Source: Syntrophomonas zehnderi OL-4 (GTDB lineage Bacteria; Bacillota; Syntrophomonadia; Syntrophomonadales; Syntrophomonadaceae). Taken from it: a DNA stretch of 64,000 bases. Position numbers and translations under genes: made by a program. This document shows positions 52,018 through 63,205 of the stretch, in pieces (position 1 is the first letter of the stretch; every line of letters begins with the position of its first letter). Location of the stretch: the NCBI RefSeq assembly GCF_000983115.1, contig NZ_CGIH01000013.1, positions 41,765-105,764 of the forward strand, in the 5' to 3' direction. Below the pieces are notes generated by a model. The model saw only the letters and a program-made list of their open reading frames with translations, ran no database searches and had not been told where the DNA came from.

Positions 52018-53901
52018 ATGCAATTGATTTTCGATGATATCGAAACTATAGATAACAAATATTATCCGGTTCTTAAAACCAAACAGAACAGGCAGTTTGA
52101 AGATCGATATCGCCTGATCGCAGATCATGCTTCAGATATGATTGTTATTATCAAGCCTGAGAGCCTGGAGCTTTGTTACGTTAGCCCTTCCTTTGAAAAG
52201 GTGATGGGATATTATGAAGCAGAGATATTGGGGCATAAATGCCTGCACTTTATTTTTCCCGCTGACCGAGCCGCCGCACTTAAAGGTATAAGAGAAGGGA
52301 TTGAGATGGGGTTTGGGATGTCTCGTTTCCGGATGATAAAAAAAGACCAAACCTCCTTATGGGTTGAAGCCTTGGGAAAAAACATCAATAGTGAAGTAAA
52401 TAAAAACGAGATCCTAATCGTTATTCGCGATATATCACAGCAAAAACTAACCGAGAAGGCACTTAAAGAAAGCGAATTGCGTCTGCGCAGAATCACCGAC
52501 AATATGCTGGACGGTGTCTGCACACTGAGTGAATCCGGTATTTTTGATTATGTAAGCCCTTCTCATCAGTCCATAATGGGATTTACCCCGGATGAACTGG
52601 TCGGCAAACATAATTTTAACCTGCTGCATCCGGATGACCGCGGCCGTTTAAAAAAGTTTTTTACTACTTTGATAAACACCGATTCCGGCGGTACGATCGA
52701 ATATCGGGCATTGCACAAAAAAGGGTATTATGTCTGGTTGGAATCGGTGGGGCGGGTATTTATTAATGAGAGTAACGGCAGCAAACAATGTGTGGTTGCC
52801 AGCAGAGATATTACCACGCGCAAACAGGCTGAGTCAGAGTTGCGCCAGCGGGAAGAGGATCTGCGCTATAAAGTGGAATACCTGAATACCTTGATTAATA
52901 ACATGAATGAGCTTTGCTATACATACGATAAAGACTTTTTAATATCCTTTGTCAATCAGAAAACATTGGATGTAACCGGTTATAGCCAGGAGGATCTGCT
53001 GGGAAAATCGTTCGTTCACTTTATCCCTGAATCCGACCAGGAAAAAGTCATGCAGCAGGTCAGAAAAAGATTTAGTTCCGGCAATACCAGCGTTCATGAA
53101 CATCGCATAATCAGCAAGGATGGGCGTGAACTGCTGCTTAAGGTCAAGAGTTCCGCCGTATTTGAACAAGGCGGAATTACCTGTGGACTGGTGCTGGCTG
53201 AAGATATTACCCAACAGCGCAAAATCGAAAAAGAGATGGCTAGGTTAGGACAGTTGAATACTGTGGGAGAAATGGCCGCTAGTATTGGCCATGAAATCAG
53301 AAATCCAATGACTACGGTACAGGGTTTCCTGCAGATGATGAGCCAGAACGAAAATCTTAAGGAACAACGCCCTTATTTTGATTTGATGTTGGAAGAACTA
53401 TCCCGGGCCAATTCCATAATTACTGAGTTTCTTTCCTTAGCCAAGGATAAAATGGTATATCTTAAAAAATATAACCTTAATAGGATTGTGCAGGCTTTGG
53501 CGCCTTTATTGGTCGCCGATGCCATAAAAGAAGATAAAGGTATCATGTTCCAGTTAGATGATATTCCAGAAGTGCTTTTGGATGAAAAGGAAATCCGGCA
53601 GCTTATATTAAACCTGGTACGCAATGGGCTGGAAGCCATGCCGGCCGGGGGAAAGATCACAATTAAAACTTCCCAGGAAGAAAATGAAGTAATTTTATCT
53701 ATACAAGATCAAGGAACAGGAATCGCTCCAGAGATAAAAGATCAATTAGGAACCCCCTTTCTGAGCAGTAAAGAAAATGGTATCGGTCTGGGACTGGCGG
53801 TTTGCTACAGTATCGTGGCCCGTCATAATGCCAACATGGATTTTGAAACCTGCCCAGAAGGTACAATTTTCAGGGTTAAATTTAAACAACCTAAAGAGTA
53901 G
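52018..53901 (+). CDS. PAS-domain sensor histidine kinase
   Basis: 627 residues, no membrane helix or signal, so cytosolic. Three PAS/PAC modules (~25-145, 150-270, 285-400) are followed by a HisKA-type helix pair with the phospho-accepting His in SIGHEIRNPMTTVQG (~425) and an ATPase domain with N box LNLVRNGLEAM, G1 DQGTGI and G2 NGIGLGLAV. I prefer ATG 52018 over GTG 52015 for ribosome-site spacing. No response regulator is adjacent. Its C-terminal half is strikingly like that of the next gene. Confidence 0.92.
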   Translation: MQLIFDDIETIDNKYYPVLKTKQNRQFEDRYRLIADHASDMIVIIKPESLELCYVSPSFEKVMGYYEAEILGHKCLHFIFPADRAAALKGIREGIEMGFGMSRFRMIKKDQTSLWVEALGKNINSEVNKNEILIVIRDISQQKLTEKALKESELRLRRITDNMLDGVCTLSESGIFDYVSPSHQSIMGFTPDELVGKHNFNLLHPDDRGRLKKFFTTLINTDSGGTIEYRALHKKGYYVWLESVGRVFINESNGSKQCVVASRDITTRKQAESELRQREEDLRYKVEYLNTLINNMNELCYTYDKDFLISFVNQKTLDVTGYSQEDLLGKSFVHFIPESDQEKVMQQVRKRFSSGNTSVHEHRIISKDGRELLLKVKSSAVFEQGGITCGLVLAEDITQQRKIEKEMARLGQLNTVGEMAASIGHEIRNPMTTVQGFLQMMSQNENLKEQRPYFDLMLEELSRANSIITEFLSLAKDKMVYLKKYNLNRIVQALAPLLVADAIKEDKGIMFQLDDIPEVLLDEKEIRQLILNLVRNGLEAMPAGGKITIKTSQEENEVILSIQDQGTGIAPEIKDQLGTPFLSSKENGIGLGLAVCYSIVARHNANMDFETCPEGTIFRVKFKQPKE

Positions 53902-54171
53902 AGACGGTCTCATAGCAAAACCAAACAGAATATAATTATTTTCGTTGTAGGTAGCGTCAATCAGGCGGTGCCCAATTTTTTATCGTAACCCCCTGAACCC
54001 CCGGGCTCTTTATTGAAATAAAAAGGAAAGTAAGGTAAATTATTAGTAATAAGGAATAAATTATAATACGGAATAAAATTAACCAATCATGCCATACCAT
54101 TAATCGCCTTTACAAGTTTGGGATACTCGGTTTGCTGATTACATGCAAGGGCAGTAAAGGAGATAAAAGTA

Positions 54172-56267
54172 TTGGATTATTCAACTATATGTAAGAAACA
54201 TATACATAGGGAACTGAATAAAATTAAACCCCATGATCATGGCTGTATTATATATGAAACCGAAGCAGAATGGCAGCAGATGGTAATTCCATTTATTGTG
54301 CAGGGCATACAGAACGGTGATAAATGCATATATGTGCTCAGTAAACGCAAAAGGAATTATATTAGGAATTGCCTGCGCCAGGAGGGTGTCGATGTAAATG
54401 AAATAACTGGTTCGGGTCAGCTGCTATTTATTCGCCCAGCGGATATTTTTAAAGGAAATAACATAAATAGTATTGAGCAGGTTACCAAAATATATATGAG
54501 GTGGCTGGACTTATTTTTACATGAGGGGTACCGTACCATTCGAGTTATCAGCGAAGAGATGTTTCGGCTTTTTGATTCCAAACAGAATGAATTTTTGGAA
54601 TTGCAATTATGGCTGAATGAAGAGATATTCACCGGCTACCCCTTGATTTCACTGTGCCAGTACCACCGCCATCATGAAAACCCTATGGTGCTGCGGGATG
54701 CCATTATCTCCTGCAAATGGTTGGTAAGAAACGGCCAGGTTAATCGCAATCCCTTCTGCCTGTCGGCAGAATTATATTATAGACACAAGGATACAGCCTG
54801 GGAAGCCGAATATATGCTGCAAGCTCAGGATACCCTGGCCGAATCCGAAGAAAAGTATCGCTTGATGGTTGAACATTCACTCGATTTAATTTTGATTATT
54901 GAGGCGAAAACCTTTGAAATACTATTTGTAAGTCCATCTCAATATTCAATATTAGGATATTATGAAGATGAATTGATTGGACGAAATGCAATTAGTTTCG
55001 TGCATCCCCTGTATCGAGAGACTTCGGTTTCACTATTACAAAAAGGTTTTCACAGGGGATCAGGAGAAGGTATTTATCCGGTCAGGAAAAAAACGGGTCG
55101 TATATATGGATGGAAACTAAGGGAACCGTATTGCGCCACGAGAGCCAAAACGACAAAATAATTTTGTTCAGCCGTGATATCCACGAGAAGATGCTGGCAA
55201 AAAAAGAACTGCAGGAAAGCCAGCAGAAATATAAATACCAGGTGGATTACCTAAATACGCTGATAAATACCATGAACGAATTCTGTATTACATATGATAA
55301 AAAAACCCGGATAACCTTTGTGAATAAGAGATTGCTGGAAGCCCTGGGATATACGGAAGAAGAAATGTTGGGAAAAAGCGTCCTTCATTTCGTTTCCAAA
55401 GATTATATCGAACCCGCCCTTAATCAGATAAATAATCGCCTCTACTTTGGTGAGGTGAGCAGCCATGAGAATGCTATTGTCTGCAAAGACGGAAGCGTTT
55501 TATTGGTAAGACTTAAGGGTTCACCGATAATAAAAAACGATGAAATCGTTGGCGGTCTGGTGCTGGCTGAAGATATAACCCAGGAACGCAGAATCGAAAA
55601 GGAAATGGCAAGGCTGGTACAGTTAAATACGGTAGGTGAAATAGCCGCTAGTATTGGGCATGAGATCCGCAATCCCATGACGACCGTGCAAGGATTTTTA
55701 CAGATTATGAGCCAAAATGAGAAGTTGAGTGATTTTCGCGATCATTTTGAACTTATGCTGGAAGAACTTAACCGGGCCAACTCCATTATCACTGAATTCT
55801 TAGCCCTGGCCAAGGACAAGGTGGTGGATTTGCAATGCTGGAATTTAAATAAAATCATCGCCGCTATCGCGCCATTATTGAAGGCTGATGCCATGAAAGA
55901 AGACAAAAATATCTGTTTTGAATTAGGAGATATTCCTGATTTGTTATTAGACGAGAAGGAAATCCGCCAACTGCTGTTAAATCTGGTGCGTAATGGCCTT
56001 GAAGCCATGCAGGAGGGAGGAACGGTTACTGTCCGCACCTGCCTGGAAGAAGAAAAGGTAATGCTGGTAGTAGTAGATGAAGGTGAAGGTATTCCAAGCG
56101 AGATCCTGGACAAAATAGGCACTCCATTTTTAAGTACCAAGGAAAAAGGTACGGGGTTGGGATTGGCTGTGTGCCATAGTATCGTAACCCGGCACAACGG
56201 AGTAATAAATGTAAGTACCAGCAGTCAAGGCAGTAAGTTTGTTATCTGTTTTACCCCTTCCTTTTAA
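54172..56267 (+). pseudogene. MEDS-PAS sensor histidine kinase, frameshifted
   Basis: Starts at TTG 54172 after AAAGGAG. N-terminal MEDS/DcmR-type domain (HGCIIYETEAEWQQM, ~18-185), then a PAS domain (~225-310). At the A7 run 55087-55093 the frame breaks: frame 1 continues only to 55161, while the natural continuation (KKNGSYIW-METKGT) lies in the -1 frame and runs through a second PAS, HisKA (SIGHEIRNPMTTVQG) and ATPase domain to 56267. Adding one A restores a complete kinase of ~698 residues. This may be a real mutation, a sequencing error in the homopolymer, or slippage-based switching. The downstream part could start at ATG 55110. Confidence 0.85.
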
Positions 56268-56292
56268 GCGCTAGATATATAATCAATGATAT

Positions 56293-57318
56293 TTAAGAAG
56301 ATTTTTCCGTTGGCAAGCGAACTATAATCCTGCCTTGGAGCAAGTGGGTACTCAGCAACCAAGACAGAACAGCTTCGGCTCCTTGATTTAGATTTACCCC
56401 CTCCCGGGTGAGGGCATCATAGCAACCGCCCGTCTCCTGGTTAAATAAGACCAGGCCATTTATGTTTTTCCCCCAGTACCACTCATGAGCCAAAAAAGCC
56501 AGGTTCTGATACTCCTTTAAGCCAATAGCCTGATAGGCTTCCCAACAAGCAAAAACAACGGATGCCGCATCAACAGGTTGCTGATCCCAAAGCGGCAGTT
56601 TGCAACCACGCGTATACCAGCCTTCATTCCCCACAATACTAAGATAACCTCGGGAGAATAAGCTGTCATTTAGAAAACCCAAAGATTCATGGGCAACTTT
56701 CAAGCATTTTTTATCACCGTTGAAAGCATAAGCGGCAAAAAGAGCCTGGGGGATCACCCCGTTACAGTAAGTCATTGAATCCTCAAACCATTTCCAGTCC
56801 CGGCTTTGATTTGAGTTAAACAAATTTATCAGCCTGGCCGCCAACAGATTTACGAGTTCGCATAAAGCTGTCTCCGACAGAAATGGAAAGCGCCCCTTGC
56901 ACAGACCAATTAAACTGTAGGCAATACCCCGGGGAGAAGTAAAATCAATGATGCGGAGTAAGGCGTTTTGCAGCATGACCGTACAATTAGCGGCAATATC
57001 AGGCCACTCGCACATAGTGGCCGCACTGCAGGCTAAAAATGCTCTGCCGATACTGTCTTCGGAATCATACCTATGAATAAACCGATCGTTTAGATAGAGG
57101 TTGCACCAGCTGCCATTCGGGCCTTGAAGTTTGCTTAATAGTTGGCTGTAGAGGCGCGCATAAGGATAGCCATCCTCTCCCATAAAAAGGGCTACCAACA
57201 AGGCCCGGGCATTATCGTCCAATGTGTAACCGCTTTGGGGATCAGGCTGGTCCAGTTTAGAAAACTGTAAAAGACCGGTTGTGTCGGTCATATTGATTAA
57301 ATGTTTATAGTTTAGCAT
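56293..57318 (-). CDS. Glycosidase-like protein of the sugar locus
   Basis: 341 residues. Pattern of repeated helices with aromatic clusters (YTLDDNARALLVAL, WKWFEDSMTYCNGVIPQALF, WDQQPVDAASVVFACWEAY) suggests an alpha/alpha-barrel like glycoside hydrolases, but I cannot name a CAZy family. DDNAR and QQPVDA may line the active site. Its start overlaps the end of the GT4 gene by 14 bases, so the two are coupled and probably act on the same glycan. No signal peptide, so cytosolic. Confidence 0.8.
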   Translation of the reverse strand: MLNYKHLINMTDTTGLLQFSKLDQPDPQSGYTLDDNARALLVALFMGEDGYPYARLYSQLLSKLQGPNGSWCNLYLNDRFIHRYDSEDSIGRAFLACSAATMCEWPDIAANCTVMLQNALLRIIDFTSPRGIAYSLIGLCKGRFPFLSETALCELVNLLAARLINLFNSNQSRDWKWFEDSMTYCNGVIPQALFAAYAFNGDKKCLKVAHESLGFLNDSLFSRGYLSIVGNEGWYTRGCKLPLWDQQPVDAASVVFACWEAYQAIGLKEYQNLAFLAHEWYWGKNINGLVLFNQETGGCYDALTREGVNLNQGAEAVLSWLLSTHLLQGRIIVRLPTEKSS

Positions 57319-58480
57319 AATTTAACTGTTTTTCCTCCTGATGATTTGTTTCCTGGACAATCTGTCTGAAGAAATCGGTATATTCCTTGCCGATGCTGCC
57401 CCAGGTCCAGGTCTGACCGAGTTTATAGGCCTGGGCTTGCAAATTTTCCGATAATTCCCGGTTGGACAGAATTTGACAAAGCAATGCGCTAAGGTTTTTT
57501 GGATCCGGCTTTTCGGCTAAAAGACCACGGCCGCCACGCAGGACTTCATTGGCATAAGCATAGTCGGTTGACACTATAGCCCGCCCGCAGCCTACCGCGA
57601 AAGCCAACGTTCCGCTTACGGCCTGATCCATATTGGGATAGGGACTGATATATATATCGGTCATATATAAATAATCACCTAATTCTTCATTGGTCAGGTA
57701 CTTATTTACAAAAATCACATGGGCTTGTAAATCCAGCTCCGTTACCAAATTATTAAGCATCTGTCGATATTTCTCGCCCTCGTAACGCTGCAGCATGGGA
57801 TGGGTCTGCCCTAGAATCAAATAGGTTACATCGGGATAATCAACAACCACGTTTGCAACTGCGCGAATTCCTAATTCCAGTCCCTTGCCCGGACCTATCA
57901 AACCAAAGGTGCTAATCAAGCGCCGCCCTTGAAAACCGTATTGGCGTTTTAAATCCTGAGATGACTTCTTTGGAAAATCCGGCACCCCATGAGCAATAAC
58001 TCTGACCAGTTCGGGAGGCGCTTCGTATAGATTAACCAACAGTTGCTTGGAACGCTGGGTCATACATACTATTCCGGCTGCCCGGTGGCAAAGTTCATTT
58101 AGGATCTGTTTTTGACGTTTGGTAGGGCGAGGCAGCACGGTATGGGTGATCAGCACAAAGGGTTTATGCAAAAGTTTAGTCAATTCCAGGACATACTCTC
58201 CATCTATGCCGCCAAAGATGCCATATTCATGCTGCAGAACCACCAATTCGATCTGGGAGGAGCCGTTAATATAAGCCGCTGCTTTAATATAGTCTTGTTT
58301 AAGGTTTTGCTGGAGATTGAAACTTACCTCTTCTGGATAATGGTAATTAAAACTATCGTCAGACAGGGCCATAATCGAAACAGCGTTATCTGCTGCGAAT
58401 AAACTGTTGCGCAGATCCATGGAAAAAGTCGCAATACCGCATTGTTTGGGTGGATAAGTGCCAATATTAATGATGTTCAT
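57305..58480 (-). CDS. GT4-family glycosyltransferase
   Basis: 391 residues, GT-B fold. N-terminal YPPKQCGIATFSMDL, central FGLIGPGKGLELGIRAV (nucleotide-sugar domain start) and the C-terminal SGTLAFAVGCGRAIVSTDYAYANE region are typical. ATG at 58480 has AAGGAG eight bases upstream; a longer reading to 58567 adds residues without family similarity. Likely donor is GDP-mannose, judged from the nearby mutase and guanylyltransferase. Confidence 0.88.
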   Translation of the reverse strand: MNIINIGTYPPKQCGIATFSMDLRNSLFAADNAVSIMALSDDSFNYHYPEEVSFNLQQNLKQDYIKAAAYINGSSQIELVVLQHEYGIFGGIDGEYVLELTKLLHKPFVLITHTVLPRPTKRQKQILNELCHRAAGIVCMTQRSKQLLVNLYEAPPELVRVIAHGVPDFPKKSSQDLKRQYGFQGRRLISTFGLIGPGKGLELGIRAVANVVVDYPDVTYLILGQTHPMLQRYEGEKYRQMLNNLVTELDLQAHVIFVNKYLTNEELGDYLYMTDIYISPYPNMDQAVSGTLAFAVGCGRAIVSTDYAYANEVLRGGRGLLAEKPDPKNLSALLCQILSNRELSENLQAQAYKLGQTWTWGSIGKEYTDFFRQIVQETNHQEEKQLNYAKL

Positions 58481-58618
58481 TGCCTGTGCTCCTTTCTTTT
58501 TATTGGCTTGTCTGGTATTCTCCCTGATTTTGCCGCAGGTTATACCTGAGGGTATAAAGAGAATCATGGCTGGGAAGGGAACTGCATTTCTTGGTAATAA
58601 AGTCGTAATATTTGAGTT

Positions 58619-59986
58619 TTAAACCTGATCTCCGGCCTTAAGGCCAAGAGAGTTAAGATAATCCAGCATAGTCTTTTTGATTTCTTCCAGCGATGCAGGC
58701 GAATCGCCTTCACAGCGGAAAATAATCTCCGGGCCGGTATTTGATGCTCTTACCAGAGCCCAACCATGGGGAAATATAATGCGCGCGCCATCTATATCAA
58801 TGACTTCATGATCTTTTTTAAAGTGAGCCAGCACTTGGTTCACCATATCAAACTTTTCTTCTTCAGTACTGGAGATTCTGATTTCTGGGGTAATATAATA
58901 TTTGGAGATGTCCGCAAGCATCTCCTCTATACTTTGATTACTATGAGACAAGATCCTTAGCAAGCGAGCGGCAGCATATAAAGCATCATCAAAGCCATAG
59001 TATTCGTCCGCAAAAAACATATGTCCGGACATTTCCCCGGTGAATACGGCGTCTATTTCCTTCATTTTTGCTTTAATTAAAGAATGACCGGTCTTATAAA
59101 TAAAAGGGTTTCCGCCTAACTTTTCAATTTCATCTATTAAGCTCTGCGAACACTTTACCTCCACAAGACAGGTGCTGCCCGGATAATGGGGCAGAATCTC
59201 CCGCCAGAAAAGGATCATCAGTAAATCGCCCCAGATCATATTGCCTTTTTGGTCAACCACCCCTAAGCGATCGCCGTCACCATCAATGCCGATACCGATA
59301 TCCGCTTGCGTTTCCTTCACCTTTAAAATCAAATCATGCATATTTTCAGGATTGACCGGATCGGGATGGTGATTTGGAAAGCTGGAATCTGATTCGCAGT
59401 ATAATTCGATGACTTCACAGCCCAGACGTCTGAATAATTCCGGAGCAAAAACGGAAGCAGTGCCATTGGCACAGTCAACCACTACTTTAGGAATATTGGG
59501 GCCCAATTTAATTTTGGACTCTATCATTTGCATATAGGGCTCTTGGATGTCAGCCAAGGTTAGCAAACCTCTTGATCTTACGGGGAAACACCCCTCTTCT
59601 GCCAGACGCTTGATTTCCAGTATCTGTTCGCCATAGATGGTGGAATCGCCCAAGAGAAGTTTACAACCGTTATATTCCGGGGGGTTGTGGCTGGCGGTAA
59701 TCATGATGCCGGCATGAAGATCAAGATGACGGGATGCAAAATAAAACATCGGTGTGACTACGACTCCCAGGTCGGTTATATCACATCCCGCCGTCAAAAG
59801 GGCATCCGCCAGTATATTCCTGAAGCGCAGTGAAGAACTGCGGTTATCCCTGCCCAGTAGTAGATGGGTATAGCCGTATTCACGGGCATAAAGAGCAAAA
59901 GCACTGCCAATATCATGCATCACTTCATCGCTTAACTCCTTATCAACAATACCCCGGATGTCATATTGCCGAAATATATGAGAAAT
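58619..59986 (-). CDS. Phosphomannomutase/phosphoglucomutase
   Basis: 455 residues when started at ATT 59986. The conserved beginning SHIFRQYDIRGIVDKEL lies upstream of the first normal ATG (59923) and is needed for the fold. An ideal AGGAGG (59995-60000) lies eight bases before the ATT. Catalytic serine loop TASHNPPEYNG (~100), metal-binding DGDGDRLGV (~245) and sugar-binding GEMSGHMFF (~325) are intact. It should interconvert mannose-6-P and mannose-1-P for the next enzyme. Confidence 0.92.
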   Translation of the reverse strand: MSHIFRQYDIRGIVDKELSDEVMHDIGSAFALYAREYGYTHLLLGRDNRSSSLRFRNILADALLTAGCDITDLGVVVTPMFYFASRHLDLHAGIMITASHNPPEYNGCKLLLGDSTIYGEQILEIKRLAEEGCFPVRSRGLLTLADIQEPYMQMIESKIKLGPNIPKVVVDCANGTASVFAPELFRRLGCEVIELYCESDSSFPNHHPDPVNPENMHDLILKVKETQADIGIGIDGDGDRLGVVDQKGNMIWGDLLMILFWREILPHYPGSTCLVEVKCSQSLIDEIEKLGGNPFIYKTGHSLIKAKMKEIDAVFTGEMSGHMFFADEYYGFDDALYAAARLLRILSHSNQSIEEMLADISKYYITPEIRISSTEEEKFDMVNQVLAHFKKDHEVIDIDGARIIFPHGWALVRASNTGPEIIFRCEGDSPASLEEIKKTMLDYLNSLGLKAGDQV

Positions 59987-60076
59987 AACCCTCGCCTCCT
60001 AAAATAATAGACCCAGATAACCCAGCAACTCTATTAGGGATTAAAGCTATCGCGTTATCCGCATCCTTTCCTTTTA

Positions 60077-61123
60077 TTACAGCAAATCGTAACGTTCCAT
60101 TTTATCCAGCCTGGCAACCAGTTCGCGTATATCCTGGGAGCGGTGACGATCGGCAACCAGAATAACATCGGCAGTTTCTACCACTATTAAGTCTTCTACC
60201 CCAAACAGCACTACGGATTTGCCGTTTTGTTTAACTAAGCAATTCTTGCTGTCCAGAATCAAAATATCGTTTCCCAAACAAGAATTTTGCTGTTCATCAT
60301 AAGGAAACAATTCGGCCAAAGCATTCCAACTGCCTATATCGCACCAGCCAAACCGGCCCGGAACGACAGCCATACGCCTGCTTTTTTCCGCAACTCCATA
60401 GTCCAGACTGATATTGGGCAAAGTGGCATAATTTTGCAAATAGTATTTATATCCTTTTATCAAAGGTTGATAAATATCAGGCAGGTGGCGGGCAAATTCA
60501 TCCAGCAGGGTTTTTATTTTGCCTATATATATACCGGAATTCCATAAAAAGCGGCCGGATTTTAGATATGATTTAGCCGTATCCAAATCAGGTTTTTCAC
60601 AAAATGACTGAACCTGAAAAACGTCTTCCAGGCTGCCGATTTCCCAGAAGGTTTTTTCAATGTAACCATAACCCGTTTCGGGACGATCTGCTTCTATGCC
60701 AATAGTTACTATATGATCCTGTTCAGCTGTCTGAATCGCTTTATTGATACTAAAACAGAATGAATCAATATCCACAACGTAATGATCGGCCGGAAATATA
60801 CCCATAATTGAATCCGGTTGACTGGAATGAAAACTTGCCAGGGCCAGACCTACTGCCGGAGCTGTATTTTTACCGTCAGGTTCACTTAGTATCTCGATTT
60901 TATCAGCATCCGGACGGTTATTTACAATGTTTTTGATATCGGCCAATAGTTCATCATTGGTAATTATAAGCATTTGCTGAAATCCCGCTTTTGCCAAACG
61001 ATCCAGCGTATGATCCAACATCGATTTATTATTTAAAAACTTGCATAGTTGTTTGGGATGTTTGCGTCTGCTTTCAGGCCACAGACGTAAACCGCGCCCT
61101 CCTGCCAGAACTACAGCGACCAT
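60077..61123 (-). CDS. manC: Mannose-1-phosphate guanylyltransferase
   Basis: 348 residues. Makes GDP-mannose. The GTP-binding start VAVVLAGGRGLRLWP followed by SRRKHPKQ, with FPADHYV and the mannose-site FCEKPDLDTAK, is diagnostic. The extra isomerase domain of bifunctional enzymes is absent. It completes a mannose-activation pair with the mutase, 90 bases away. Confidence 0.93.
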   Translation of the reverse strand: MVAVVLAGGRGLRLWPESRRKHPKQLCKFLNNKSMLDHTLDRLAKAGFQQMLIITNDELLADIKNIVNNRPDADKIEILSEPDGKNTAPAVGLALASFHSSQPDSIMGIFPADHYVVDIDSFCFSINKAIQTAEQDHIVTIGIEADRPETGYGYIEKTFWEIGSLEDVFQVQSFCEKPDLDTAKSYLKSGRFLWNSGIYIGKIKTLLDEFARHLPDIYQPLIKGYKYYLQNYATLPNISLDYGVAEKSRRMAVVPGRFGWCDIGSWNALAELFPYDEQQNSCLGNDILILDSKNCLVKQNGKSVVLFGVEDLIVVETADVILVADRHRSQDIRELVARLDKMERYDLL

Positions 61124-61310
61124 ATTTTTACCTCCAAGTGTCTCACCACTTATATTATGCAGTTAACCTCCAAGAATATTCCTTGCCAATGAAAGAGCCA
61201 GGAATAATACCGACAAAAATGAACGAGTACTATTCTTAAGCTATCCACTTTAAATATTGTGACCATTTTGCTCGAATATATAAGTAAGATTGTTGGTTTA
61301 CGTATTATGG

Positions 61311-61345
61311 ATAAAAAAATAGACGCATGATCTGCGTCTATTAAA
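61311..61345 (-). terminator. Intrinsic terminator after typA
   Basis: On the minus strand AATAGACGCA pairs with TGCGTCTATT around GATCA and is followed by seven T. It lies 30 bases after the typA stop. Confidence 0.9.
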
Positions 61346-61375
61346 AATTATTTTCCCGTTAAACGTTGAGGCAAA

Positions 61376-63205
61376 TTACGAAACTCGGTTTTTATTTTTA
61401 CTGCCGCTGGCTTTATCCCGTTCACCTTTATCCAGAATCAATTTTCTGAGCCGCAGGGTCTTAGGGGTAACCTCCAGCAGTTCATCATCATCGATAAACT
61501 CCAAACATTTTTCTAATGACATTTCTACCGGAGTGACCAGGCGCAAAGCATCATCGGCTCCGGATGCCCGGGTATTAGTAAGATGCTTTTTTTTGCACAC
61601 ATTTACCGTAATATCAACACTGCGGGCATTTTCTCCGACAATCATGCCGGCATAGACTTCGGCACCCGCGTCTATAAACAGAGTGCCTCTCTCCTGGGCA
61701 TTGTGCAGTCCGTAGGTTACAGCCGTACCGGAATCAGAAGCCACCAGCGAACCGCGGCTGCGGGTTCTTAACTCACCTTTAAAAGGCTGATAGTTCTCAT
61801 ATATATGGTTCAAAATGCCGTTGCCTTTAGTATCAGTCAGGAATTCACTCCGGTAACCGATTAAACCCCTGGCCGGTATCAAAAACTCCAGCTTCATGAG
61901 CGTACCGGCTCCATTTGCCATATTCAACAACTCGCCTTTGCGTCTGCCGACCCCTTCAATTACCGTACCCACAAACTCATCAGGCACTTCCACAAACAGC
62001 CTTTCCATCGGCTCGCAAACCTGACCGTCAATGTTTTTCAAAATAACTTCCGGTCTGGTAACCGCAAATTCATAACCTTCTCGGCGCATGGTTTCAATCA
62101 AAATGGAAAGATGCAGCTCGCCGCGACCCGATACCTTGAAACAATCAGGCGTTATTTCTTCCACCCGTAGGGAAACATTGGCCAACAATTCCCGCATAAG
62201 GCGATCTCGTAAATGACGGCTGGTAACATAGCTGCCTTCCAATCCGGCCATTGGACTATTGTTAACCACAAAATTCATCGAAATGGTAGGTTCATCTATA
62301 CTAACGAAAGGAACAGGGTTTACAGACTCCAGACTGCAGATGGTATCGCCAATGGCAATATCCTCAATACCGGATACAACGACTATTTCTCCCGCAGCAC
62401 AGTTTTGCATTTCCACCTTTTTCAATCCTTCAAAAGCAGAGAGGGTACTTATTTTAACGCGTTGCTGTTTACCGGAAATATTGCACAGGATAGCTTCCTG
62501 ATTCCTGCTGATAGTACCATTAAGTATTTTACCTGTTCCTATGCGGCCGAGATAACTGTCATAGTCAATAGAAGATATAAATAGCTGCAGGGGAGAATCC
62601 ACATCACCCTCTGGTGCGGGGATTTCCCTGATTATTAAATCCAGCAACGGACGCATATCATCAGACGCATCCTGCAGATTAATCTTGGCAAAGCCGGCTT
62701 TAGCTGAAGCAAAAGCCACCGGAAAATCCAGTTGGGATTCATCTGCTCCCAGGTCAATAAACAGATCCAAGATTTCATCTAATACCTCGTGGGGACGACA
62801 ATCCGGACGGTCAATTTTATTAACAACTACCAGCGGCTTCAAACCTGCGTCCAAAGCTTTTTTTAATACGAAACGGGTTTGGGGCATAGGGCCTTCAAAA
62901 GCATCCACCAAAAGTAAAACGCCATCAACCATATTTACAATGCGTTCAACCTCACCCCCGAAATCAGCATGACCTGGAGTATCAACGATGTTAATTTTGG
63001 TGTTTTGGTAGGTGATACTGGTATTTTTAGAAAGGATGGTGATACCACGTTCTCTTTCCAGATCGTTATTATCCATAACCCGTTCCGGAACGAACTGGCG
63101 TTCACGAAAAGAGCCGCTCTGTTTTAGAAATTTGTCGACCAGGGTGGTTTTGCCATGATCAACATGTGCTACAATGGCGATATTTCTTAGTGATTGCTGA
63201 GTCAT
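61376..63205 (-). CDS. typA: Ribosome-associated GTPase TypA/BipA
   Basis: 609 residues, a translational GTPase. G1 AHVDHGKTT (~12), G2 with RERGITI, G3 [12 protein letters not shown] and G4 NKIDRPDC are present, followed by domain II, EF-G-like domains and the BipA C-terminal domain ([12 protein letters not shown]). ATG 63205 is chosen because GGAAAGGGAA precedes it; an in-frame ATG at 63259 lacks similarity. Confidence 0.95.
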   Translation of the reverse strand: MTQQSLRNIAIVAHVDHGKTTLVDKFLKQSGSFRERQFVPERVMDNNDLERERGITILSKNTSITYQNTKINIVDTPGHADFGGEVERIVNMVDGVLLLVDAFEGPMPQTRFVLKKALDAGLKPLVVVNKIDRPDCRPHEVLDEILDLFIDLGADESQLDFPVAFASAKAGFAKINLQDASDDMRPLLDLIIREIPAPEGDVDSPLQLFISSIDYDSYLGRIGTGKILNGTISRNQEAILCNISGKQQRVKISTLSAFEGLKKVEMQNCAAGEIVVVSGIEDIAIGDTICSLESVNPVPFVSIDEPTISMNFVVNNSPMAGLEGSYVTSRHLRDRLMRELLANVSLRVEEITPDCFKVSGRGELHLSILIETMRREGYEFAVTRPEVILKNIDGQVCEPMERLFVEVPDEFVGTVIEGVGRRKGELLNMANGAGTLMKLEFLIPARGLIGYRSEFLTDTKGNGILNHIYENYQPFKGELRTRSRGSLVASDSGTAVTYGLHNAQERGTLFIDAGAEVYAGMIVGENARSVDITVNVCKKKHLTNTRASGADDALRLVTPVEMSLEKCLEFIDDDELLEVTPKTLRLRKLILDKGERDKASGSKNKNRVS

